The notes under the pieces: generated by a model
Databases searched by the model: none
The model's input: only the letters and a program-made list of their open reading frames with translations
What the model was told of the DNA's origin: nothing
Shown here: in pieces, positions 44,494 through 56,803 of the stretch
Layout: each line of letters opens with the position of its first letter
Numbering within the stretch: position 1 is the first letter of the stretch
Assembly (NCBI GenBank): GCA_015501585.1
Contig: JADNRY010000095.1
Location: forward strand, 124,001 to 188,000
Source: Rhodocollybia butyracea
Taxonomy: Eukaryota > Basidiomycota > Agaricomycetes > Agaricales > Omphalotaceae
DNA: 64,000 bases
Direction of reading: 5' to 3'
Program-made: the position numbers and the translations under genes

Positions 44494-46012
44494 ATGTCTT
44501 CATTTACGGCAAAGCTGGTCATCAATTGCAATAACGACAGCCTCACCGATGCACTCTCTCTACGATACAAGTTAATAGGCCTTATTGCTCAAACATTTGT
44601 CTATGGTTTGTCCACGGGCATTAATGGTTATTACATCACCCTAATGTTATACTAGGAATTTACACCTGTTTAATGCCCATCTCTACATTCGTTCTGCTGC
44701 AAGTGTCCACCTCTCAACCTCTTTCCTTTCTCTCATAACATTCGGTTAATCCTTCCAGGAAGACGGGTCTTCAAACTTCAATACAGAAATTTCTTCTGGG
44801 AATGACAATCTTCATGTATATGCTATCCAGTGTCCACTGGGTTGTGTCCATCATCAATTTGATGCAATCCATACAGCTTTGGTTTGTGTCCTTGAATCCA
44901 GATGAGTGTCCTCCCGATTTTGTGCCAGTGTTTAGTGCTCTCATGATGGCCAATGTAAGTAACTTGACCCAACTCCAGTCTCAGAGTCCTCTCAGTGTAC
45001 TGACACCAGTGATTGTAAAATACATTGTACTGAATGATATATTATATAGTGCATCTTAAGTGATGGCGTAGTCGTCTGGCGTGCGCGAGTAATATGTAAC
45101 TCGGACTGGAGCTCAAGGACTCTCAAGATCCCCGTGGCGATGTTGTGTTGTTTTTCTAGTAAGCCCATCTACATCCTTTACTATCCTGGATCATTTATTA
45201 ATTGTTGTTAACTACCACAGTCAGTGTCGCGGCGACAATAATAATACGGATATTACTTGAATCCCCAGAGGCAGGAAGTGATGCTAGGCTTTTCAGAGTG
45301 CTATCCAGGGCGCTCGACGTTTCGCAGATTTTGAATATGGTCTTTTCACTGTTGACAAATCTATTCTCAACATCTATTGTTGGTGTGAAAGCCTGGTAGG
45401 TTGCATATTCAAATTTATCAGATGATACCTGACTGCACTGGGTGATACTAAAGGAAATATCATCAAAATATCAAGAAGGATTTTGAGTGCTTGCAAGGAA
45501 AGAAATCTAAAGCGGATAAAGTGCTTGTAATACTGGTTGAATCAGGTGTACTCTACACCTTTTTTGGGGTGAGTACATCTATTTTGATGGCCATTGGACA
45601 TTGCAGATATCGCAGAATTGCTCAAAAAAAAATACTATTGTAGATTGGCATCTTAATCCCTGCCACATTTATACATCTTCCATCTGGGACGTTAGCGGAC
45701 ATATTCACCCCTGTCGGCTTCCAAATAGCAGTATGTGGTTCAGGTCATTGTCTAGATCTTTCACTCATCCAATGTTGGAATTATAAATAGGGGATCTACC
45801 CCCTAGTTGTCCTGCTCCTAGTCAACCGAGGTAGCCCACTAAAGAGAAGTGTATTTGCTTCAACAATCCCCATCTCTCTGCCACACATTAGTCAACCTAG
45901 AGAGGAATCATACCTGGGAACAACAGTTCCATTTGGGGTAGCTGGAACAGTTGGAGCTATGGAGAATCATAGGGAATTGAATATGGCATTGGATACGGGC
46001 AGACCACTGTGA
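44494..46012 (+). CDS. Multipass membrane protein, second copy with shifted C-terminus
   Basis: Same exon order as the gene at 21823-23492: MSSFTAKLVINCNNDSLTDA, LQTSIQKFLLGMTIFMYMLS, VSVAATIIIRILLESPEAG, LVESGVLYTFFG, IGILIPATFIHLPSG and a last exon starting IYPLVVLLLVNRGSPLKR. Near 45996 two bases present in the first copy are missing, so the frame shifts and ends early at TGA 46010-46012, losing about 45 residues of the acidic tail. All membrane segments are kept, so it may still be functional. Shorter spacing between exons reflects small intron deletions. Confidence 0.65.
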
Positions 46013-46990
46013 ACGGTCACCCAAACCAGATACACGCAGTGAGCAAAGGCGGTTACGGCTCTCTGCTTGGCGCTTGAAACCTCTTCCGGACACGCCAAAA
46101 GGTGCAAGTGCTACTTTTACAGATGGCAGTATATAAGTGATAGGCTGGATCCTGTCATGTCATATGGTTGTAGTGAAGATATATCAATCTCATGTTGCAG
46201 CTCATGTTGCAAATCCAACTAGACCCAATCAAAACATTGTTGACTGTGATTTGTGAAAAGTGCATGGATGGAAACGGTCGTCGACAGAGGTTGACGGCAA
46301 CTACAAGTTCCACATCGTCACCACCTTCATAAGATACAGACTAAGACCCATACAGTCCATGGGGTAATTATGCATAAGTTAATGATGGATACATCATTAT
46401 TTTGGGCGAGGGCGCTCACTTAGCAAGGGGCCTTTTTCAGTTGATGTGGCGTTAGTACCCGTTTCATGATGGTAGAGCAGACAAAGGTGAACTCCGACTT
46501 ATAAACATCCAAAAGACGCAGAAAATGCAATTTATTGAACAAACTATGTACATTGGTAGCGAAAGAAACTACATAAGATAAATCCATCAGACAAACGCTC
46601 TCCTCGCTGACATGTTGTCCAAACATCTGTTAACAGATACCCGAATGAAGCATGCCAAACGTCCTCGAAACTGCCACTGAAGGACAGCCATGTTCTCTGT
46701 GATAACGAGGGAGCGCGATTATCATCGACTGGATTTGAAGAAGTGGCATTTGTAAAAATGCGAGACTCGGTCAGTTTCTATAAAAAGATCCTGATGAGTA
46801 TGTTCTAAAGAAATCAGAATGAGCGAGGCGGGGCTTTATAGTTTTTTTATGAGTGGTCTGTGCGTGGGTCAGATCATGCGGAAGGGCGTCCGCGTCAAGG
46901 CCGCAAGAGGCGCTGGCCCTGGCGCCCGACTCAATAACTACATGCGTACTTCATCCACTCTTCAGCTTCATCGAACACCTTCGGAACGTG
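46013..46990. other. No gene recognised
   Basis: Flank of the membrane gene and start of the F-box array region. No supported gene. Confidence 0.35.
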
Positions 46991-47544
46991 AACTGGGACA
47001 CACCCGACGTAGGCCCAGTCGACCGTGTGCGACTTGTCGCAGCTGCAAGGAGCATTGAGCTCGAGCTTCGTGTTCAAGTTACTGGTACGTGTATCTCTTC
47101 CGTCGTCCTATTCATATTCTGAAATTGTTCCTTAGATCTGTACTTCTCAAGTCTTACCAGTGCATCTCCTATCCACGGTCGGCCTATTCCTCACGCGCAC
47201 GAACGGATTCTGGGCAAGAGCATAATGCATAAGCTGGAGCGCTAGTGGAGCTCTGGAGCGCTATTGCCTGGCAGGAAAAAGGGAGAGATACTCTGAACGG
47301 CGTAGTACGTGTACTTCGATCTCTCTTTTCGAGTCTGCACTCACTTTGTTGCAGACTACACCTCTATAACACAAGTCCCAGATATCTTACTCGCTGCAAC
47401 TGTCCTTCAGCTCGCTTGGTCCTATTTTACGTCCAGCTCTCTGAGTCTCAAGCGCAAGCACCTCACCTTTGGCAACCTTATTTCATCGTACGCTCTACGT
47501 TGCGAATTCGACTGTACATTGAGCCGATAGGACGTTTGATACAC

Positions 47545-47645
47545 AACATCCAGAGTCCAAGATTTTTTTTTCGAAGTCCCAGGGATACATCTTCTCTACA
47601 TGAGGTTTCGGCGTGTATAGTCGTAATGATATCGTAGTTGAGCAG
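47545..47645 (-). pseudogene. Relic of F-box exon 1
   Basis: The minus-strand reading resembles the first exon of the F-box copies (GTTGAGCA start side, CGAAACCTC, TCCCAGGGAC), but is short and interrupted. Similar relics lie at about 51262-51345 and 54330-54690. Confidence 0.45.
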
Positions 47646-48917
47646 CTCAGCTCAACTGCCGTATCATTACGACGTTATGCGCCAGGCCACCTGTGTAAAA
47701 AGGATCTTGCCACTGTTTCCAAGGCAAGCGGCTTCCAAGTAACTTCAATCGATACAGGCTTAGGGATATACTGCAATGTTATCGTGTGCTACTTTTAATC
47801 GGCTCAAGCCAGTGTCGTGCTTGCGTGTGGTATCTTCTCCGTCGTCCTATTCTCAATCATCTCTGCTCTTAGAACAGCACTTTTGAGTCTCAAGGCCTCG
47901 TCGTTAACGCGTTATACACCGCCAATCTAGTCCCGGGATTCCGACCACGAAGATATTCTTGTGGAGGAGTCGGAGAGCATGATGGGCGTGTCTCGCTCGT
48001 GGAACTTGTTTTTGTAAAATAATATATGTTCACGTACGACCCGCGATATCGATACATATGAATATGTGCCCAGTCCAGAGTTCCCTATGCTTACACTACC
48101 TCGCACGCCAGATATTTCGCTCGCCAACTGTCCTTTCGCCTAGATCTCATCCGGTTTCTCAGACTCCCAAGCACATATACCTCAGCTTCAGCGCAGCTGA
48201 GGTTACGAGAACCTCTCAATATTCAATTTCGAGCCGGTCCCACACGTCCACGCACTCCTCCTCTTCCTACCATCCTTTCCACCCTAGATATCGGCGAGCG
48301 GCTTCAGTCGGCACTATCCAGGTGTTGTTCGTGTGCCCTGATGCAATCTCTTCCAAGGGACTGGACTGGTGATCGCGTTCGTGTGTCCATTTTAACTTCA
48401 TCGTCTACCGTAGCATGACATGTCGCAAGTAATTCAGGTTAACGTTCATCGTTCATGTCTTGCGCTTCAGGGAAGCATCTAGCGGTGGAGATGTCGTGTT
48501 ACGAATGTACCATGCGTGTGGTCAATGGAACGACATTTATCTTCATATTTCCCTCGTTCATTTTGTATCATGTAATACACTCCACTTGCTAAGCTCACAT
48601 TCCGCCCAGCCAAAGTTGGAGGTTTGGTTTGATTTCGTACATATTAGAAATACCTAATGTGAGATGATCAAGTATTATCGTATTTTGGTTCAAACCTACT
48701 ACTACTATACTGTCCAGTACTCGACATCTTCACTATCTCTATCAGTCACGATCACCTGGGCATTGAACGTCGAACCACCAATGGTGCAATGGCTCATGAG
48801 TCACAATTGAGCAAGCCCAGTACCTTCTAGTCGTGATACAATTGAATGTAATTAAAGATGGTTACAACAAAATGAGGACTGGAGCCTTCATCCTCGACTT
48901 GGCGGTTTGGAATGAGT

Positions 48918-50421
48918 CTAAAAATTTTTGCACCTGTTTCCAACCATCACCAGGGCCCCTAGCTTCCACAAGGTTTGGAAAGATCTGATACAAGCCAAGT
49001 GCCATAACGTATGCAGTCGATGAAGCAGTCTCCTCATCGGATGAAAAGCTGTATAAAGGATGTGTAGAGATGGTAGGGGGATCTGAATCGCAGTTGTCCG
49101 AAATTCAATAGAGTCGATTGGATAGCAAAGACTCTGCAAATTCGGACAATGCCTAGCAAAATACACCAAAGATTCAAGAGCTGAGATGTCAGCACTCGAA
49201 GACAGGGATAGGTCTTGGAGATGAGGCCATGCACAAGCAATTTGAACCGTGTTCTCGTCTGACAAGGGTAATGGAATGTCATAAAAGAGGACTTCAAGCT
49301 TTTTCAGCTCCAACAGCGGTTTAAATAATAACCAAAGCCGTAGCTCAGCGAAATTTAATAGTAGTAGAGATGAAAATGCCCCCGTTTCAATGCATAAATT
49401 CCGAAGAAATGGAAAGGATGAGAGGAGATGAGTAATGGCGGCGATATCGGCGGCAACATCATCCAGAGGCTGGTCCACAGCAGGTTCACCAGAGGTCAGA
49501 AATTCATCATGCTCTGGCGCAGGTAGAAAATAAATGTACAGATGCTCCAGTGCTTGAGGTCTAGCGACTGCTAAAAATTTGCGGATGTCGTAAGTTGAAC
49601 CTTGGAGTTCAATATCTGTCAACGAAGGGAATCCACTCTCAACGCCTGTGTAATCGAGAACGATTCCCCGAGGGAACGTCAAAGAGAGAGTGGTCAAGCT
49701 CGGTAATAAGGCTAAAGCTTGAATCAAGTCCATCTCCAGCTGAGACAGGTCTCTCGCCTCGAAGGATTCCAAAGCCAAGAGACGCCTTACTGAAAGCGAC
49801 ATGCCAGAATAAGTATACCCATACAGAGTCATAGATTTCAGTCCTGGACTCTTCGAAACAAGAAGGGCCAGGGAAGGTCCCAAGTCAGAGCTTGGACCGA
49901 GTCCTGAGGTTGTTGTCCCATAACGAGGCCAAAAAACCACCTGCAGGCTGGCGGCCAAGAAGATCGTGAATGCGTTTGAGATGCATAACCTTGGGTTAAG
50001 GTGAAGCGTTCTGAGCTTTGGGAAGATGGGTTTTTCTTTTCCAAGGTATGCGTACACAGAGTCATGTACAGTCGGCCTTTGCGAGGAGAAAAATTCCGAC
50101 TTGTCGTCGAATTCGCGGACACGAGAAGTATAAACACGTAGGCGATCCCAGGACGATGGAGCGATTGGCCGCGAAAACATCTTGTATCATCATAAGCAAA
50201 CATTGAGCCGATGTAGTATGTTCTACACGCACCTTATTCCCATTGACCAGGGTGGTTTCTGGGAGAACCGACAACAAAGGCTCCATATCCTCTATCTTCT
50301 TCCACAAAACATTCAAAGCGGGTTCAAGGAACCAGTGTTTTGAAGCAAGTCCCAAGTGCAGAAGGTCTTTTTTTCCCGAGACTTCGGCGCATATAAGCGT
50401 TATAACATCATAGTTGAGCAT
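48918..50421 (-). CDS. F-box/LRR-like protein, copy I, C-terminus shifted
   Basis: Exon 1 (50421-50233) encodes MLNYDVITLICAEVSGKKDL, LGLASKHWFLEPALNVLWKK and LLSVLPETTLVNGNK, an F-box-like start. A 52-bp intron (GTGCGT to ACAAG) leads to exon 2 (50180-48918) with MFSRPIAPSSWDRLRVYTSR and repeated leucine-rich segments such as FPKLRTLHL, LALLPSLTTLSLTFP, FPSLTDIELQGS and WPHLQDLSL. Total is 483 residues. Relative to copy III one base is missing in a run of five G (plus strand 49076-49080), so the last ~55 codons leave the frame that would give ALGLYQIFPNLVEARG. F-box proteins recruit substrates to SCF ubiquitin ligases; the leucine-rich part would choose the target. Substrate unknown. Confidence 0.72.
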
Positions 50422-50529
50422 ACTTAATCGCTTCGCAGACTCTGGCTAGCAGTTGAGAATGAGAGTTTACAGCACGTGACAAATCGGCAGTGAAGTAGTA
50501 ATTTCGTAATTTCGTATCCGACGAAATTC

Positions 50530-50745
50530 TTGCGCATATTTTCTCGATATCCACTGCCAATCTCTCTTTCATCTCCGAAGTCTTTAGCATCGCTGCTCAA
50601 TGAGTCCACGAAACGGACTGAGGATGTCTTTGGACAATCCATCATTGTAAGGGTTTTTGTTTGGCATGTCCAGGTACTCACTCTTCAGTACTTCAGTCCG
50701 GACGTCAAAGAGCGAGTTGCGCACTACACACTCGGCTCTCGTTAA
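50530..50745 (+). CDS. Head-to-head conserved frame next to F-box copy I (tentative)
   Basis: Plus-strand frame reads PLPISLSSPKSLASLLNEST, KRTEDVFGQSII, then a possible intron (GTAAGGG to GTCCAG) and FSPDVKERVAH. The same order appears upstream of F-box copy III. The LLNKSTKRTKDVFG-like motif loosely recalls the N-terminus of PLRG1/Prp46-type splicing proteins, which is a guess. No long gene follows, so it is probably a duplicated gene end. Confidence 0.35.
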   Translation: MRIFSRYPLPISLSSPKSLASLLNESTKRTEDVFGQSIIVRVFVWHVQVLTLQYFSPDVKERVAHYTLGSR

Positions 50746-52240
50746 CATTCGTCAAGCCAGGTTATGAGCATTTCTAAGAATGGTAATTGTGACCACCCAT
50801 TATCAGCCTTTATCATATCTTACCAGAGAAATAGTATCGTGACATAAATGGTTGTGCGATTCAACGTGAGTGACAGTTCTGAGTCTTAGGCTTGCACTTG
50901 TCGATCTTACTGGTACCAGTGTATCTCTTATCCACAGCCGGTCTAGTCCTCACGCATGAATGGATTTTGGAGAGGGCGTAATGCATAAGCTAGTGGATCT
51001 CTGGAGCTAGGAAAAGGAAGAAAAGGTTGTATGATACACTTGTGAACGGCGTAGTACGTGTGCGTCGCTCTCTCTTTTCCAGTCTGAACCCACTTTGTCG
51101 TTGCAGACTATACTCCTGTATCACAAACCCCAGGTATCTCACTCGCTGGAATTGTCCTTTCATCAGCTCGCTAGTCTCAAGTACAAGCACCTCAGCGCTC
51201 AAGCGCTCAATGCTGTACGTTACAAATTCGACATTGAGCTGATAGGACGTTTGATACATGCACTATCCTCTTCCCATTTACCAGGGCTTCCGGGAGAAAA
51301 GACAACAACGGCTCTATATTACTTAACTTCTTATGATAATATTATGGTGTATGTGTACCCGATCTCTCTCTACGAATACTTTCCGAGTCTGCACATACTT
51401 TGTTTCGTGATACTCCGATACATTATGGATTTGTACACCCTATACATCTGATACACAACACAACCTCCCAGATATCTTGCTCACGAACTGTTTTGTCAGT
51501 TCGTCAGCGCGCCTAGTCCTAGTTCTCATTCTCATTCTGTTTTTATGAGTCTCAAGCACAAGCGCTTGGAGCGATGCACCGGTATCTTATCGTACCGCTA
51601 TAGGCTAACTCCAATCAAGTCCATCTGAGAAAAGTGCTGGACCGCTGAAGGTGTAACTGTCAGCTTTTCACTGTTGAGAGTTACGGGTCAAATACCGTCT
51701 TGATTGTTACAGTGCTATATCGTCTCTCGTTCATCCTCCCCCGATCTCAGTACTCAAAGAGTACACAAAGCGGACCGAAACTGTCTGTGGGCGATGAGAG
51801 TATTTTTGTTGAGGGTTCGTGCAGCTCTTTGATCCACCCCTCACCTCTTCCTGTGCAGACTATCGTATCACTCTGAAGGGTATGTACGAAGTTGGGAGTC
51901 TTGTCTGCAGCTGATTAAGTTGATTTCGCAGGGGACTTGAGACAAAATGGGCCACCTCTGCGCATGATCTCTGCAGTTGATTTCAGATTTCAAATCTCTT
52001 CATAGATTCTTGGAACTCTTGGAACGTTCCGGGAATGATATGTTAGCGGAAACACCAGCTTGTCGGTGCGCATATGGATCTGGATTATGCAGTCACCAGG
52101 GCATTGAACTCTCAATATATGTACATATACGTTACTTTGACCAGTTTTAGTACTTACGTTAAGCAAGCTTATACTTCATTTCAATACGGCACCGAAAATC
52201 ATTAGATGCATCATTGGTTTTGAATGAGTTTTATACTATT

Positions 52241-53674
52241 TTATGTGCCCCAGTGTCCAATGTTAACCTTTGAAGGATAATGCACAAGGTTTGGAAAAAT
52301 CTGAGATAAACCTAGTGCAATATCATAGCCATCTATCGCCTTAATCACCTTATCGGTCGCAAAAGTGTGTAAAGGATGGGAAAAAGGAGTAGGAGTAATC
52401 GGAGGAGTGGCTGCATTTGGATTGGATAGTAAAGTTTCTCCAAAGCTGGACAATGACTAGCGAAATGCGCCAAAGATTCAAGAGATAATAAGCCATCACC
52501 TGAACACAGAGATAAATCTTTGATATGAGGCCATGCAATTCTGACTGTCTCCTGGTCTTATATGAGTAATGGAATGCCATAACGGAGGAATTCAAGCCTT
52601 TTCAGCTCCAACAGTGGTTCGTATATCAACTAAAGCTGTAGCGCATTGAGATCCTTTGCTAACGATGATACCCATGCCTCCTCAATCACTAAATCCCGCA
52701 GGAAAGGAAAGGTTGGGAGAAGACGAGTAGTGAGTGTAATATCTAGAGGAGACAAGTCCACAACATGTGTGGCTCTCCAATGAAAGAGCAAATCCTGTAG
52801 TGCTTGAGAGCTGACGACCGCTAAAACTTTGCGTGTGTCGGAAGTTGATCCCCAAAGGACAACTTTTGTCAACGATGGGAATCCGCTTTCAATACCCGCA
52901 TAATCAAGAGCGATCCCGGCAGGTATTGCCAAAGAGAGATAGGTCAACTTTGGCAGTAAGGCAATAGCCTGGATAAAATCCACCTCCAGGTGAGACGGGT
53001 ACATCACCGAAAGGGATTCCAAACCCAAGAGGCACCTTAGTGAAAGCGACAGTCCAGAATAAGTATACTCACGGAGAGTCAAAGACTTGAGTCCCGGACT
53101 CGTTGAACAAGATGGGCCAGGGAAGGTCCCAAGTCAGAGTTTAGATCAACCTCTGACCAAAAATTACGGGGCCCCGAAACCACCTGCAGACTGGTAGCCA
53201 AGAAGAGCGTATATTTGTTCGAGTTGCATAAACGAGGGCTAAGGTGAAGCGATCTAAGCTTTGGGAAGATAGGTTTTCCTTTGCCAAGGTCCATCCACAC
53301 GGAGTGAAGTACATTCAGCTCGCTCTCCCCGGGAGGTGAGGAGAATTTGCGGACATGGGAGGTGTAGAAATGTAGACGATCCCAAGACGATGGATCAATT
53401 GGTCTCGTAAACATCTGGTATCATTGTCAGTGAAAATTGAGCTGATGGCATGGGTGATCTGCACATACCTTCATCCCGCTGGTTAGGGTGGACGCTTCTG
53501 GGAGAACCGACAACACCGGCTCTATACCCACTATACTCTTCCACATAGTATCCAAAGCGGGTTCAAGGAATATCCTCGATACAAGCGCCAGGGACAGAAG
53601 ATCCTTTGGAATGGGTTGCCAAACTTGTCCATTATTTCAGCACATATCACCCTAATAAGATCGTCGTTGAGCAT
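52241..53674 (-). pseudogene. F-box/LRR-like protein, copy II, decayed
   Basis: Start MLNDDLIRVICAEIMDKFGN is followed by a frameshift before the equivalent of KDLLSLALVSRIFLEPALD. Exon 2 starts MFTRPIDPSSWDRLHFYTSH and shifts frame again at HLVQRVRDSS, where copy I has VSKSPGLKS. The frame recovers as MTLREYTYSGLSLSLR, LLPKLTYLSLAIPAGIALDY and FPSLTKVVLWGS, with a further stop at NALQL and shifted remnants to 52241. Several independent disruptions exclude a normal protein. It is more similar to copy IV than to I or III. Confidence 0.82.
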
Positions 53675-54329
53675 GATCGCAGGACAGATGAGAGCAAGGG
53701 CGTAGTTCACGAAGAAAGAGGCGCTCCGGGCGTATAATAATTCCTCGACTGCTTCCACCTTCATGAGTTGGAATCTTGCGCAGAGGCGAGCGGCCTCACC
53801 CAACACAGACCCAGCTGTCCGTCTGCCACATGTCAGCGCTAGTCAGCATGCCATAGTTGCAAGCAACATTAAGCTTGTATGTTCAGGTTACTGGTACGCT
53901 ATCTTTTGCGTCGTCCTATTATGCATATTCCGAATGGTTTTTTCCTTTAGATCTGCACTTCTCGAGCCTTTCCAGTGTACCTCTTATCCACGGCCGGTCT
54001 AGTCTTCACAAGGGATCATAACGCAAGTTAGCGGGTGGCGCTCTGGAGCTATTGCCAGGAAAACTTAGGGATAAGGTTGCACGATACTATGAACGGCGTA
54101 GTACGTGTACCGCGATCTTCCTTTTCGAGTCTGAACTCGCTTTGTTTTTGCAGACTGTACTCCTGTATCCCAAGTCCCAGATATCTTACTCGCTGTAACT
54201 GTCCTCTCGTTAGCTTGCCTAGTTTACATCCAGCTCTCTGCGTCTCAAGCACCAGCACCTCAGCGCTCAGTTTCGGCAACGTTTAGCTTATTGTACGCTC
54301 AGGAGTTCGCCTGTACATTGTGCGGATAG

Positions 54330-54700
54330 GCCGTTTGCTGACGTGCACCTTCTTGCCATTCGCCAGGGTTTCCGGGATCCGGGAAAACCGACGACAACGA
54401 CTCGGTGGTACTTGGATTCTTGCAAAAGCATTCAGAGCCGGCTCAAGAATTCTTGTTAAGGCCTTTTGAAGCTGTCCCAGGGACATATCTCTATACCAGG
54501 TTTCGGTGCATATAGTCGTAATGACACAGTAGCTGGGCTGCACCTTCTTCCCTTCCCGGAGAACTGACAACAACGACTCTATAGTACTTACCTTCTTCCA
54601 CGAAACTTCCAAGAAACTTTTTTTCAAGCATGTCCCTGGAATAGAACATCTTCTTTATGCGAGGTTTCGGCGCATATATTTTTAATGATGTCGTAGTTGA
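54330..54700 (-). pseudogene. Two tandem relics of F-box exon 1
   Basis: Minus-strand remnants read VSWKKVSTIESLLSVLREGK and, nearby, IPETLANGKKVHV, both recalling LWKKIEDMEPLLSVLPE and VNGNKVRV of copy I. The second exon is missing. They show additional rounds of partial duplication between copies II and III. Confidence 0.55.
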
Positions 54701-55299
54701 GCATTTGAGCTCAGCTCCTGTGTCATTACCACTATATGCGCCGAACCGCATGTTTAAAACGGTGCGGCCACTGTTTCCAAGGCAAAGTGGCCTCAGAAGT
54801 GCCTTCAATGAATACAGGCCGAGGGATATATTCCGATGTTGTCAGTGTGCGACTTGTAAAAGGCGTAAGAAGCATCGAGCTTGCGTGCTTTAGGTACTGG
54901 TATGTGTATCTTCTCCGTCGTTCTATTCGTGAATCATCTCTTCTCTAGGACTGCACTTCTCGAGCCTCAAGGCCTCACCGTCGCCAATCCACGGCCGATC
55001 TAGTCCCGGGGTTTCCGACGCCGAACAGATTCTTGTGACGGAGTCGGAGAGCATGATCGTTAGTGGATTGCTAGTGGAACTATGCGATAGTTTGAGGCCT
55101 GCGTAGTATGTGTACCCCGATCTTTTTGAATGCTTTTGAGTCTGAACACACTTTGTTTCTGCAGAATGTGATTGTTCACATACGAGCCGTGATATCGATA
55201 CGTTCCCGGTTCACTGGGTCTCAAGTATAAGCTTCAGGCCTCAGCGGTCAGCTTCGGCAACGTTATTTTATCGTATGCTCTACGATTCCCGTCTTTTGA

Positions 55300-56803
55300 G
55301 CTTGTAAAGGGAGTCGGGATTAGATTTGCTAGTGAGTGTATGATAGAATGAAGGCTGGCGTGGTACATTTACCTCTTCGAATGGTTTCCGAGTTCTGAAC
55401 ATACTTTGTTTGTGCAGAACATGCTCCTGTACCCGTTCGAATACTTGGGTATATATGAATTTGTATCACCTTAATATTTCGGTCGCTGCAACTGTCCGTT
55501 CATCAACTCACCTAGTCCTTATGGTTCTCATGCAGTTTCTCTGTGTCTCAAGCGCCAGCAACTCAGCTTCACACACTGTTATCGCAAACTCTCAGTATCT
55601 CAAATTCAAGACTGAGGAAAGTGCTGGGGCGCTGGAGTCTAGTTTTCAGCATTCCTCTATTACGTGTCACGCATTAAGCTTCAAGCTTCGTATACGCGGT
55701 ACCCCTCCTGTACTCCCCTGCTATTGCAAGTCTATGAAACCGACTGACGTCTTTGGTCCGATGATTTTGTACGCGGTGGTGATACATGGTAAAGCGTTTT
55801 TGTCGAGCGGTTGCGCTCAATACTCCCTCCACGGTCCTTAATGGATATGTACGACACTGGGTGTGTTGTTCAGTTTAGGCAATATTTGTCACTTGACTTT
55901 ACTTTTTCTTTGTTACCGGGCCATTTTGACAAACTGAAAGTAGCCAAGCTGGAGTACGATGCATGGTACTTTTTTTTCCTAACCGACTTGTTTTGTTCAC
56001 TTGCCCAAGAACATACTTATTTCTGGTATTCTTTAGTTCCTACTCATCTCCACTGTCTCGCATCTTAGTGTGTACAATGCTTTTTTATATATATGTATAT
56101 TCTCTTATTTCCTTCTTTCCTTTCGCTGCCCTTTGCTACGTTTAGCCACTAGATCATTGGCTCTTACGAGTCGAGTGAAAAAGGGGTTCTCAAGTGATTT
56201 CCCAACGAATTGCGGACTTGTTGCGGCCAGTAAAGGCGATACAGGTAGTATGGGCCCTTGTACCCGTCGAAATCAATTTCGATAGATCTCGTCAAGCAAT
56301 TTATAAGACACGACACTTGTCGAGTAGTCTCTCTATGTCACCCTCCTCTTGTGCAACTACAGCTTAACCATGCAGTCTCCTTTGGCGACTTGCTCGACGA
56401 CGTTCAAGTTCACTACAGACCGAGGATGGTAATGATTTTCTCTCTCATTGTAAAGTGCTTTGTTGAGTGCTCACGCTTGACGCTCTCAGCCTTTTGGCCC
56501 GTGTACTACGCTCCACCTGCTAAGCTCACATTACGCCCAGTACAAAGCTGAGGGGTTTGATTTGATTCCGTGCATATATATGTGGGGTGAGCAAGTGTTA
56601 TCATATTTAATTTTGAGTTCAAACTTACTACTCATACCTATGTGCTCGACATCTCCCTCATCTCTATCAGCCACCTGGGGATTGAACCACCAATGTTTCA
56701 ATAGCTCAAGAGTTACAATTAGGCAAGCCCGGTACCTTCAAGTCATGTACAATCAGATATAATTAGCAATGGGCTACAAAAAACTGAGGACTGCAGCCTT
56801 GAC
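55300..56803. other. Decayed array DNA between F-box copies II and III
   Basis: Contains a weak copy of the head-to-head frame (near 55725-55760) and, at 56500-56790, a 3' flank shared with the one at 48570-48900 (words CTAAGCTCACATT, GGTTTGATTTGATT, CACCTGGGGATTGAAC). No intact gene is seen. Confidence 0.45.

Larger units (their letters stand above)
43060..46150 (+). repeat. Segmental duplication, copy B (distal part)
   Basis: Paralogous to 19560-23500 in the same orientation and joined near 43060-43090 directly to the aminopeptidase fragment, so about 3 kb present in copy A (16.6-19.56 kb) is missing. It lacks the inverted arms found at 20981-21302. Confidence 0.85.

Noticed and set aside
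54830..54893. Zn2Cys6 DNA-binding domain
   Set aside because: Only two or three cysteines fall near the expected spacing, the frame stops immediately, and the other copies do not keep the pattern.
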